Below, one piece after another: positions 52,055 to 61,014 of a DNA stretch of 64,000 nt (within the stretch, counting starts at the first letter, position 1; each line of letters opens with the position of its first letter). The stretch covers positions 1 through 64,000 of the forward strand of contig CAYMCO010000004.1 in assembly GCA_964388955.1 (NCBI GenBank). Reading direction: 5' to 3'. The DNA is from CAYMCO01 sp964388955 (GTDB lineage: Bacteria; Chloroflexota; Anaerolineae; Anaerolineales; E44-bin32). The notes beneath the pieces were generated by a model that saw nothing but the letters and a program-made list of their open reading frames with translations, ran no database searches and was not told where the DNA came from. Made by a program: the position numbers and the translations under genes.

Positions 52055-53439
52055 TTTCATTTCAGGAGGTCGTCCGAAGGGCGCATACCGGCCCCATCAC
52101 ATCCGAGAGGGAATTTGAGCTTGAACTCTTCATCCCAACATCACGGCGCCTGGCTGAAAGGTTTGGAATAGTCTTTGACCCCGAAACGCCTGTGCCTGAC
52201 GACGACCATCTAGCCGACAGGGTTTGGCAGGCGGGCGTCGAGTTCTTTTCAGAGATTGGGGTCTTTTGCCCGGACACTGAGCGGAGGATCCTTTTCTCAC
52301 GTGAGGAAATCGAACGGCTCTTGCATGACCCACCTTCGGAAGTATGGTTCGGGGGTGGAACGGACCGTCGCCCGTTTCCCAGGCGCATTCCCGAGAGCGA
52401 GACCCGCCCGTGGTGTTCGGTTGGCGCAGCTGGCTGTCCCGTATCCAGCGAAACAATCCTAAAGAATCTAGTCCGTCATTACGCCCTTAATCCGTATTGC
52501 GATTCGGTGACCACGCCTAGCTTGGCGCTCCTGGACGGTTTCCCAATCGTAGCCGGAAGTCCTCTTGAGGTCGAGGGTGCCATCCGCAGCGTGATGATAT
52601 CGCGTGAAGGGTTGCGACAAGCGGGGCGCCCCGATCTCGCGATTGTAAATGCTGTGGCGACCGCTACGCATGCGGTGGGCCACATCGCAGGGGCGGCCCA
52701 TGGAATACGCACGACGGATGCGTTGGAGATCGGGGCGCACCATGAGATGAGGGTGGATTATGACTCTTTGAACAAGGTTTCATATGCCATCAGCAAGGGT
52801 CATCAAATCTGGGCGGAAAATGGGGTCGTTCTCGGTGGAATTGCAGGCGGCCCAGCCACAACGGCCATTGTCACCGCCGCGTACAACCTCTTGGATATGC
52901 TTGTGCTGAGAGGCTCGCTCCAACACCCATTCCCGATCCATGTCAATCTGAGGACAACGACATCAAGGGATACTCTCTGGGTTCGCAGCATTTCCAATCA
53001 GGCGATATCGAGAAATAGCTGGCTGCCAATCGCCAACCTGGGATATGTCGGCGCTGGCCCCGCAACTCAAATGGCCTTCTTGGAGACTGCTGCATGGGTG
53101 ATCGCGTCCGTCGCGAGTGGAGGTTCAATAGAAGCGGAGGGGATTGCGAAGAACGCGCACACGGATCATACCGGCCCTCTGGAACCTTACTTTGCATGCG
53201 AGGTCGCGCATGCGGTCTCCGGCTGGGGGAGAAGCCGGGCCAATGAGATAGTGAAATCCCTCCTTGAAAAGTACGAAGCCGGCCTTGATGACCCGCCCCA
53301 AGGGACAAGAATCCAGGAATGTATGGATATCGGGACAGGGGAAATCGAAGATGGTTATCGTCGAACATACCTTGAGGCGCGCGACAAGATCGCCAAAATG
53401 TGTGGGCTGCAATTCAAATGGGCTTCAATCTATGACTGA
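52051..53439 (+). CDS. MtmB-like (monomethylamine methyltransferase family) protein without pyrrolysine
   Basis: A 462-residue protein whose length and pattern fit MtmB (about 458 residues in Methanosarcina): a similar N-terminal layout (LAERFGIVFDPETPVPDDD), AGCPVSSE, AGRPDLAIVNAVATATHAVGHI, PFPIHVNLRTTTSRDTLW, GAGPATQMAFLE and ECMDIGTGE. In recalled MtmB the pyrrolysine follows the AGRPGMGV segment; here the same position, after AGRPDLAI, is Val, encoded by a sense codon, and the frame has no TAG. So the enzyme cannot use the pyrrolysine chemistry, and its substrate is likely not plain monomethylamine. GTG start overlapping the corrinoid gene. Alignment done by memory and eye. Confidence 0.75.
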   Translation: MISFQEVVRRAHTGPITSEREFELELFIPTSRRLAERFGIVFDPETPVPDDDHLADRVWQAGVEFFSEIGVFCPDTERRILFSREEIERLLHDPPSEVWFGGGTDRRPFPRRIPESETRPWCSVGAAGCPVSSETILKNLVRHYALNPYCDSVTTPSLALLDGFPIVAGSPLEVEGAIRSVMISREGLRQAGRPDLAIVNAVATATHAVGHIAGAAHGIRTTDALEIGAHHEMRVDYDSLNKVSYAISKGHQIWAENGVVLGGIAGGPATTAIVTAAYNLLDMLVLRGSLQHPFPIHVNLRTTTSRDTLWVRSISNQAISRNSWLPIANLGYVGAGPATQMAFLETAAWVIASVASGGSIEAEGIAKNAHTDHTGPLEPYFACEVAHAVSGWGRSRANEIVKSLLEKYEAGLDDPPQGTRIQECMDIGTGEIEDGYRRTYLEARDKIAKMCGLQFKWASIYD

Positions 53440-53591
53440 GTTCTCTGATGAAAATCTATCGCAATGAGCAGAGCGCCGACGGATCCAGGATGTTCGCTGA
53501 GTGGCGCGAAAAGAGGGTTCCAACGCCATCGTGAGAGTCGCCTGGGTCTTGAGGCGGCTTGTGATGTACCGACCAGTATGGGAGTGGCAGG

Positions 53592-55475
53592 ATGGCATAC
53601 GGTTATCAGGGCTGCATCCTTCGTGTCGATCTTTCTGCTCGTACGACGAGGGTAGAACGGCCAGATGACGCGTTTTATCGGGAGTATATGGGGGGAAGTG
53701 CTCTTGGCCTCTGCTACCTTCTGCAAGATTCCTCGGCATGGGTCGACCCATTCGATCCCGCCAACACCTTGGTATTGGCGCTGAGTGTTCTGACAGGAGC
53801 ACCCGCCCCGGGGCTGAGCCGGATAACAGCCGTAGCCAAATCCCCCCTCACAGGGGCCATAGGAGATTCGCAGGCAGGGGGTTTCTTTCCGGCCCATTTG
53901 AAGTTCGCGGGATTTGACGCCATCGTCATTGAAGGCAGAGCGGAACGCCCCGTCTACCTATACCTCCACGATGGTCAGGCAGAACTGTTGCCGGCTGCCC
54001 ATTTATGGCGGAAACCAACGGATCAGGTGGAAGTGATGATCCAAGAGGAATTGGGGAGCAGGAAGGTCCATGTGCTTCAGTGCGGCCCCGCCGGGGAGCG
54101 ATTGGTTCGTTTCGCGGCGTTGATTAACAGGTGTAACCGCGCCAACGGTCGAACCGGCATGGGTGCAGTCTTCGGGAGCAAAAGACTGAAGGCGATTGTC
54201 GTTTCCGGAAATCGCAAGCCAGGTCTAGCAAATCGGAAAAGACTGCTGGAGTTGGCAAGATGGGGCTCTGACAACTTCGAGTCCTCCAACATTGTTGGGC
54301 TGGGCAAATATGGGACTGCACACATCATGCATTATCAAAACTCAGCCGGTGGCCAGGTAACTCACAATTGGGAAAGCGGTGTCTTCGATGGCGCAGATTC
54401 CCTTGACGGCCGAACAATGGCTGACACGATTCTCAAGGCACGGGACACGTGCTATGCATGTCCCGTCCGCTGCAAGCGAATTGTCAAAGTGTCCAACGAA
54501 TCCTGGCAAGTCGATCCGAAATTCGGGGGGCCAGAGTACGAGACGTTATCAGCGTTCGGATCTTACTGCGCAGTGGATGACCTAGCTGCCGTTTCAGCGG
54601 CAAATCAATTGTGCAACCAGTACGGGATGGACACGATATCATGCGGGGCCACGATCTCATGGGCAATGGATTGTTTTGCCCGGGGGATACTCGGTGTTAA
54701 CGACACGGGAGGGCTTGAACTGAAGTTCGGTGATGCAGAAACAATGGTCAAGGTTGTTGAGATGATAGCCAAGCGCGAGGGGTTCGGGGATTTGCTGGCG
54801 GAGGGATCGGCTCGCGCTGCGGCCACGATTGGCCGCGGCTCCGAGCAACTCGTGGTCGCTGTCAAGAATCAGGAAATCCCCGCACACATGCCTCATCTCA
54901 AACGTAGTTTGGGGCTCATCTACGCGGTTAATCCCTTCGGACCCGACCACCAATCTTCCGAGCACGATCCCTCTTATAAGCACTATACAGACCGCATGGC
55001 TGCTATCGGTCTCACGGATCCGCAACCGCTAGATGCCCTGAACTTGGGAAAGGTGCGGTTCGCACTGATCACTCAACATGTCTACTCCTGTTTGGATTCC
55101 CTGAACGTATGCCAGTTTGTGTTTGGTCCCTCTTGGCAGTTGTATGACATTGGTCAGCTTGCGGATGTCGTACAAGCGGTGGCGGGGTGGGACGTAACAA
55201 TCGATGAACTCCTTAAGCTGGGGGAGCGGAGGCTGAACATGATGCGAGTTTTCAATTCTCGAGCGGGATTTTCCCGCCGGGAAGATAAGTTGCCGTTGAA
55301 GCTGCGCATCCCCTTGCAGGGAGGGAAGACAGAAGGCCTTCACATCACTGAGGAGGAGATCAGCGGGGCAAAAGATATGTACTATGAGTTGGCTGGATGG
55401 GATATTGAATCGGGGAATCCTTCCACCAAGACCCTGGAACGTTTGGGGTTGGGGTGGGCCAGTGATGAGAAATAA
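53592..55475 (+). CDS. Aldehyde ferredoxin oxidoreductase family protein (tungsten type)
   Basis: A 627-residue member of the AOR family, which oxidises aldehydes to acids with a tungsto-bispterin and a [4Fe-4S] cluster, giving electrons to ferredoxin. Residues 1-210 form the N-terminal domain (GYQGCILRVDLSARTTRVE, EYMGGSALGLCYLL, GRTGMGAVFGSKRLKAIVV). The cluster motif CYACPVRC (C-x2-C-x3-C, near residue 288) and a late Cys in LDSLNVCQF supply the four ligands. Cofactor synthesis genes are not in the window. It may oxidise an aldehyde released by demethylation or CoA chemistry in this island, but its substrate is unknown. Confidence 0.9.
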   Translation: MAYGYQGCILRVDLSARTTRVERPDDAFYREYMGGSALGLCYLLQDSSAWVDPFDPANTLVLALSVLTGAPAPGLSRITAVAKSPLTGAIGDSQAGGFFPAHLKFAGFDAIVIEGRAERPVYLYLHDGQAELLPAAHLWRKPTDQVEVMIQEELGSRKVHVLQCGPAGERLVRFAALINRCNRANGRTGMGAVFGSKRLKAIVVSGNRKPGLANRKRLLELARWGSDNFESSNIVGLGKYGTAHIMHYQNSAGGQVTHNWESGVFDGADSLDGRTMADTILKARDTCYACPVRCKRIVKVSNESWQVDPKFGGPEYETLSAFGSYCAVDDLAAVSAANQLCNQYGMDTISCGATISWAMDCFARGILGVNDTGGLELKFGDAETMVKVVEMIAKREGFGDLLAEGSARAAATIGRGSEQLVVAVKNQEIPAHMPHLKRSLGLIYAVNPFGPDHQSSEHDPSYKHYTDRMAAIGLTDPQPLDALNLGKVRFALITQHVYSCLDSLNVCQFVFGPSWQLYDIGQLADVVQAVAGWDVTIDELLKLGERRLNMMRVFNSRAGFSRREDKLPLKLRIPLQGGKTEGLHITEEEISGAKDMYYELAGWDIESGNPSTKTLERLGLGWASDEK

Positions 55476-55720
55476 GCCGCACCCCCGAGTATCTGCTTCG
55501 GGCTTTCCGTTTGACCCATGTTTGCGCCTGCCAGATTCTCGTGGCCCCACACGCGCATTTCAATGAAATCAACTCGCGGCTTTCCAGGATATTGAGTTTA
55601 CGCAAAGAAAGAGCAGTTTGAAAGCTTCCGAAACCTGAAATCTGAGAGCGAATCGGTGGACGAACCGGAGTAGATATCCCACGGCGAACCATTGCCCGGA
55701 TAGGGAGTGAACAATCAGCC

Positions 55721-58198
55721 ATGATAGGGGCAATAGATCGAGATCGACCTGGAGAACCCTTGCCGACCAGCGCTCGGGTTGTTGTTATCGGTGGCGGTAT
55801 CGTAGGATGCAGCGTGGCGTATCATCTGACAAAGCTCGGCTGGGAAGACGTAATCCTATTGGAACGCAAGCAGCTCACTTGTGGATCGACATGGCATGCC
55901 GCCGGCTTAGTCACACAACTCCGGGCGACCGAGAACATGACAAAGCTAGCGAAATATACCCAAGAGCTATACTCAAACTTGGAAGAAGAGACTGGCCAGG
56001 CGACAGGTTTTGCCCATGTGGGATCAATCAACCTGGCAACCACCCCTGCGCGCCTTGAGGAGTTGCGCCGAGCTTGTTCGATGGCCCGCTGTTTCGGTGT
56101 GGAGGCTGTTGAGATCTCCCCGAAAGAGATTCACGAGAGGTGGCCGTTGGCCTACGCAGGCGACCTATTAGCAGGATTCTACTTCCCGAAGGATGCGAAA
56201 ACAAATCCAATCGACACCACACTCGCGCTTGCGAAGGGAGCGAGGAAACGGGGGGCGGAGATCTTCGAGGGGGTAAAGGTGATTGGGGTCACCACGGAGA
56301 ATGGCAGAGCGACCGGAGTGGTGACCTCCAAAGGAAGCGTCGCGGCCGAATACGTTGTTAACTGCGCGGGGATGTGGGGCAGAGAACTGGGCAACATGGT
56401 TGGTGTTAGAGTTCCACTTCAAGCGGCCGAACACTATTATCTGATAACCGAGCCAATTGAGGGCTTGGACCCTCACCTTCCGATTCTCAAGGATACGGAC
56501 AGATGTGCCTATTATCGGGAGGAAACCGGTGGATTGATGATAGGGTTCTTCGAGCCAACTGCGGTGCCATGGGCGTGCAGCGGAATCCCCGATGACTGTT
56601 CATTCACGGAAATCCCACCGGATTGGGATCGGATGATGCCGTACGTCGAGACAGCGATGGAGCGAGTGCCGGCCGCGGCAACGGTGGGAATAAGAAAGAT
56701 GCTCAACGGGCCCGAGAGCTTCACCCCCGATGACCGGTATCTTCTGGGCGAGGCACCGGAGTTGAAGAACTACTTCGTGGCAGCAGGTTTCAATTCACTA
56801 GGGATCCTGTCGGCGGGGGGAGCGGGAAAAGTTCTAGCGGAATGGATCATCGATGGTCAACCTCAAATGGACATCTGGGATGTCGATATCAGCAGGACCC
56901 TCCCATTCCAGAGCAACCCGCGGTTTCTGAGAAACCGCACAGTGGAAATCCTTGGATTCGCCTACGGAAATCATTGGCCGTACCGGCAATATAACAGTGC
57001 AAGGAATGTCAGAAAGTCAATTCTACATGACCGGCTAGCGGAGGCGGGTGCCTGTTTTGGCGAAGCTGCAGGATGGGAGCGAGCCAATTGGTATGCGCCT
57101 GGCGGGGTTGAACCGAAGTACCAATACTCTTGGAACAGGCAGAACTGGTTCGAGTACAACAAGGAAGAACACACCGCGGCCAGAAATCAGGCCGTGCTTC
57201 TGGACCAGAGTTCGTTCTCCAAGTTCCTGGTTCAGGGTCGGGATGCCGGCGAGGTGCTTGACCGCATCTGTGCCAACAGCGTTGCAGTGCGGGTTGGCAA
57301 GTGCGTCTATACCCAGTGGTTGAACAGTCGGGGAACGATCGAAGCGGATCTGACCGTGTCTCGATTGGATGAGGGCCGGTACCTGATAATCTGCGCGGGG
57401 GCCACCCATACCCATGTTCATACCTGGCTGAGGCGGAACATCCCCGCCGAGGCGCACGCATTCATAACAGATGTCACGTCCGCATATGCGATGATAAACA
57501 TCCAAGGTCCGAATTCGCGCGAGCTCCTGCAACGACTTACCAGTGCGGATCTTTCCTCCGAGGCTTTTCCATATTTGACCTGCCGGACTATTGATCTTGC
57601 ATATGCGCTGGTAGAAGCGTTGCGAATTACATATGTCGGAGAGTTGGGATGGGAACTCTATATACCGACGGAATTTGCCCTGTCGGTCTATGATGCGCTC
57701 GTCGATGAAGGAAGAGATCTTGGGTTGAGGCATGCCGGCTATCACACTCTGAATAGTCTCAGAATAGAAAAGGGGTATCGAGACTTTGGGCATGATATCG
57801 GGGCTGATGATACTCCGTTCGAAGCCGGCTTAGGATTTGCGGTGAAGCTCGAGGGGAAGAGGCGTTTCATCGGCAGGGATGCGTTGCTGCGCCAGAAGGA
57901 GAGAGGGAACCTCACGCGACGGTTGGTTCAATTCCTGCTGGAGGATCCCGAGCCCCTCATGTATCATAACGAGCCCATATTCCAAGAAGGGCAGCTTGTT
58001 GGCTACACCACTTCCGCGATGTACGGGCATACTCTTGGGGGCTCCGTGGCTCTTGGCTACATCAATGATCCGGAGGGTGTCACCAAGGAAAAGATAAACG
58101 CAGGCAATTTCGAGATCGAGGTCGCGGGGAGACGGTACCCGGCGGCAGCCTCGTTGAGACCCATGTTCGACCCGGATAATAGGAAGATACTTGCATAA
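55721..58198 (+). CDS. Dimethylglycine/sarcosine dehydrogenase-like flavoprotein with GcvT domain
   Basis: An 825-residue protein. Residues ~15-390 are a DAO-type FAD oxidoreductase (VVVIGGGIVGCSVAYHL); the His in GSTWHAAGLV is where family members attach FAD covalently. Residues ~400-825 are an FAO/GcvT-like tetrahydrofolate-binding part (NIQGPNSRELLQRLT, ITYVGELGWELYIP, NSLRIEKGYRDFGHDI). Dimethylglycine and sarcosine dehydrogenases oxidise an N-methyl group and pass the formaldehyde to tetrahydrofolate as 5,10-methylene-THF. Its presence points to N-methyl amine catabolism in the island. It starts at ATG 55721 after a 245-base gap from the AOR gene. Confidence 0.9.
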   Translation: MIGAIDRDRPGEPLPTSARVVVIGGGIVGCSVAYHLTKLGWEDVILLERKQLTCGSTWHAAGLVTQLRATENMTKLAKYTQELYSNLEEETGQATGFAHVGSINLATTPARLEELRRACSMARCFGVEAVEISPKEIHERWPLAYAGDLLAGFYFPKDAKTNPIDTTLALAKGARKRGAEIFEGVKVIGVTTENGRATGVVTSKGSVAAEYVVNCAGMWGRELGNMVGVRVPLQAAEHYYLITEPIEGLDPHLPILKDTDRCAYYREETGGLMIGFFEPTAVPWACSGIPDDCSFTEIPPDWDRMMPYVETAMERVPAAATVGIRKMLNGPESFTPDDRYLLGEAPELKNYFVAAGFNSLGILSAGGAGKVLAEWIIDGQPQMDIWDVDISRTLPFQSNPRFLRNRTVEILGFAYGNHWPYRQYNSARNVRKSILHDRLAEAGACFGEAAGWERANWYAPGGVEPKYQYSWNRQNWFEYNKEEHTAARNQAVLLDQSSFSKFLVQGRDAGEVLDRICANSVAVRVGKCVYTQWLNSRGTIEADLTVSRLDEGRYLIICAGATHTHVHTWLRRNIPAEAHAFITDVTSAYAMINIQGPNSRELLQRLTSADLSSEAFPYLTCRTIDLAYALVEALRITYVGELGWELYIPTEFALSVYDALVDEGRDLGLRHAGYHTLNSLRIEKGYRDFGHDIGADDTPFEAGLGFAVKLEGKRRFIGRDALLRQKERGNLTRRLVQFLLEDPEPLMYHNEPIFQEGQLVGYTTSAMYGHTLGGSVALGYINDPEGVTKEKINAGNFEIEVAGRRYPAAASLRPMFDPDNRKILA

Positions 58199-58755
58199 CT
58201 CCTGATTAAGTTGGACGAACCATGCTCGTCCGAACATGGCTCAGTGCTTTTTATCACGTGGATGCGAGGATTGGAGGTCGGCTGAAACGCCGTGAGGATG
58301 ACGCTCGGGAGGTATGGATAATACTGACAGTTTTCCAACGAGTGAAATAAAATCGGCCTCCGATAATGAGCATAGTCGGTGGCCGCCAGAAATGATTCTC
58401 CCTTGGGGGGCACGGGTAGGTTGAACATCCGGCGGCATATCCTCGTCTTGCGAAAAGGCGCTCTTGGTACGCACGCGACCCTTGACAGGAAGCTGTGAGA
58501 TTCTATGAGGAAACGGGAATACGGTTAGGCCTCGGGATTGAGGATGTACCTAATCCTTGTTTGAGCCCCACCTCTTCTCATTATGAAAGCCCGGTCTTGG
58601 GATTGTTGATGCGCGGCTCGAAACAGTCACCGAGCAGCTGTTTCAAGTTTCTGTCGAGCCCCGTTGTCAACCTTAACCTGCAAGCGTTCTGCCAATCTGC
58701 TCGCCCAATTCGCCCAGCGAGTCTCATGGGCCACAGTTTGACGTCAACTATTCCC
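58199..58755. other. About 560 bases without a recognisable gene
   Basis: Just after the flavoprotein gene is a 6-bp inverted repeat GGACGA/TCGTCC (58213-58231) with a run of Ts 17 bases later, a weak terminator candidate. The rest shows no gene; the IS element follows. Confidence 0.4.
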
Positions 58756-58778
58756 ATCAACGACAATTGGAATTCCGG
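58756..58778 (+). repeat. Left terminal inverted repeat of the IS21 element
   Basis: ATCAACGACAATTGGAATTC and the next bases CGG match, with few differences, the complement of the right end at 60827-60850 (GATCAGCGACAATTAGAATT and on). Confidence 0.75.
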
Positions 58779-58799
58779 TTTCGTGCTGTTGAGTCTGCC

Positions 58800-59231
58800 C
58801 TATGCCACCCCCTTTTCGCTCCGCCGTTTGGATTGCTCCAACCGATAGCTCGGCAGATTGAATTCCAGGATGATGCTGTGATGGACCAATCGATCCATGG
58901 CCGCAGGCGTGGTCATGGGATCCTTGAATATGCGCTCCCATTTTGAGAAAGGGAGGTTGCTGGTGAGCAGGACACTGCGGCGCTCGTATCGATCCGCCAG
59001 CAGCGTAAACAGCACCTCCAATGGGAGCCAGGACTCTCGCAGCAGCCTGGCGATATGGTTTTGGCGCCGCGCTTCGCGCTCCGTCTCCACCAGGCCGAAG
59101 AGGTACTGCTCGTAGCTGAGCGCCTCCTCTCGCGCCTGGTCAGCCAGATCCCGGTAGCATTCCCGGATGGCGGGAAGGCGCAGCTCTTTCAGATACTGGG
59201 TCAGCTCAACACCCTGCTGCTCTCCGATCAT
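58800..59231 (-). pseudogene. istB: IstB with internal deletion of the ATPase core
   Basis: A 143-residue open frame where a full IstB has about 250. The N-terminal region (YLKELRLPAIRECYRDLADQ ... HIARLLRESWLPLE) runs straight into the C-terminal region (VLFTLLADRYERRSVLLTSN ... MDRLVHHSIILEFNLPSYRLE). The roughly 100 residues between them, holding Walker A and B, are gone without breaking the frame. The start overlaps the istA stop by ATGA, as in active elements. It cannot hydrolyse ATP. Confidence 0.85.
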
Positions 59232-60816
59232 GAGATTTCCATCCCCGCATTCAGCACCGCATCATAGGCCGCCAGGTCCACTTCCGGGATGCTGATGTCC
59301 AGCGGTTTCTCAGGCCTCTGGCCTGAGCTCGCGATCGCATCCACCGCCTCCGCTGTGATGGGCTCCTGCCTCTCGATCAAGAGCCGCAGGGCATCATCCA
59401 CGGCAGCTTCGCTCTCGCGTGCCGCCTGGTGCAGGATGCGCAGATATTCTTTGCTGGCCCGTGATGGTGCATGCCGCCGCTTCAGGGCGTCGTAGGCCAT
59501 GCGGATGCGGCTGCTGGGAAACAGATCCGCCCGGTAGCGGTAGTTCTCGAAGGCGCCTGGCTTGCGCACCAGCCAGTCGATGATGTGCCTGTACTGGATG
59601 TGGTGCTTGCCTTCTCCACGCAGCCGGGGGATGCTCTCCAGACGGCGCTGGGCATACCACACTTCCAGATGCTCAGCATAGAGGCGCACGTTGACCTGCT
59701 CGCCGATCAGTCGGCTGTCCACCGAATAGACATCCTTCGCCACCCGGATCGTGCTGCCAGGGCGCACCCTCACCCGCAGTCGCTTGCAGGCTTCCAGACG
59801 GCCTTGGGGGAGCCACTTCAGGAGCTTCAGCTCCTCCGGCAGCCGCTCCCGCCGCCCGGCATTGAGCTGCTTGAGCAGTTTGCGCACAAAAGCCTCGTAC
59901 TCCTCCCGGCTGTTGAAGTCCCGACTGCCGCGCAGCATCAGCGACTGATCCAGCGCATTTTTGCCTGCCCTGGCGGGCTAGGCCAGGGAAGCCGTGGTGC
60001 CTTTGCTCCACGTCCCCGTTTTCGTTCGGCTGCGCAGCCTGGATTTTGCGCCCGCGCAGCCCATTGTGCCTCAGCAGCGCACCGTAGCGGCGGGTGAACT
60101 CCCCCGGATTGCCGGTCTTATGCACCACCGTCGACAGCCCGTCGGCGCGCTGGGCCGCCGGCACGCCACCCAGCTCCCAGAGCGCGTTCTGCCGCAGGTG
60201 CCCGGCACGGGTCAAGCCCTTCGCTCAGGCTCTCAAAGCTCTCGCAGAAGCAGATCGCCCCCGTCTCCCAATTTGAGTAGGGCAGCACGAAATGGTAGAT
60301 CAGGTGCTCGAAGGGGATGCGCTGGCTCGTCACCCCCAGATCGCCCATGTAGCCGAAAGCGGACTCACACATTTCTCCCGGGCGGTATTCCTGAGGAAAG
60401 AATACTTCCTCCGGCTGCCCTTCCAGTGCACGCCAGGTCTTCACCCACCGCTGCAGTGTTCTCAACTGCCCATCCGCAAACCGGCCGGGATAGCGGCGCC
60501 GCCTATCCTCCCTGGTCAGGATCTTCGACAACAAGGTCTTCGCCTCAAGCCCAGAGTTGACCTCTAGTTTTCCTCTCACCTCATCCCAGACTTCTGCAAA
60601 GGGATCCGGGCGCGTGCGCCAGGTGTGTTCCGCCCTCACTTCGCTGGGCAGCCGTCCCAGATCACGGTACTTGCGGGCTGTCTTCTCATCCATACCAGCT
60701 TTCGCTGCCGCATTGGCCAGCGTTCTTTGCCTCTTCATCAGCTTCCAAAGCCTCCTCGCCTGTTGATCGGTGACCATCCAACCTCCTTCTTGACAAGAAG
60801 CTGGATTGTCACACAT
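59228..60816 (-). pseudogene. istA: IstA transposase, frameshifted
   Basis: IstA should be about 500 residues. Here the N-terminal part (from ATG 60777 or upstream: QQARRLWKLMKRQRTLANAA ... LQRWVKTWRALEGQPEEVFF) ends in a wrong frame near 60215. A middle segment (QNALWELGGVP ... NENGDVEQRHHG) is in another frame to about 59990, and the C-terminal segment (MLRGSRDFNSREEYEAFVRK ...) is in the first frame from 59938. So there are at least two frame changes. The position where relatives have a catalytic Asp (SDFT-type motif, from memory) reads ESAFGYM, suggesting loss of that residue too. Confidence 0.85.
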
Positions 60817-60826
60817 CCCCGATTTT

Positions 60827-60850
60827 CCGGGAATTCTAATTGTCGCTGAT
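60827..60850 (-). repeat. Right terminal inverted repeat of the IS21 element
   Basis: Complement of the left terminal repeat, upstream of istA, at the expected place for an IS21 family end. Confidence 0.75.
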
Positions 60851-61014
60851 CACACCATCCAGCAGTGAGGCAAATTGAGTGCTTGCCGCTGCAAGCGCAG
60901 TTCCTTGGCTCAGAAGCAAGAAGCGTCCAAGAAGTGAAGGGCACTGGTCAACGACAGGAGTCCTCAAGCAGCACATGGATGTCACTAGTGCCGGTTAAGG
61001 CATTATTGGCCGGT

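Larger units (their letters stand above)
58756..60850. mobile_element. IS21-family insertion sequence, decayed
   Basis: An istA-istB pair on the minus strand between matching terminal inverted repeats. istA is frameshifted and istB has an internal deletion, so the element cannot move on its own. The boundaries are set by the inner matching repeats and may be off by a few bases; no clear target duplication was seen. Confidence 0.85.

Noticed and set aside
58213..58252. Hairpin GGACGA/TCGTCC with later T-run after the flavoprotein gene
   Set aside because: The T-run is 17 bases beyond the stem, too far for a standard rho-independent terminator; kept only as a remark.
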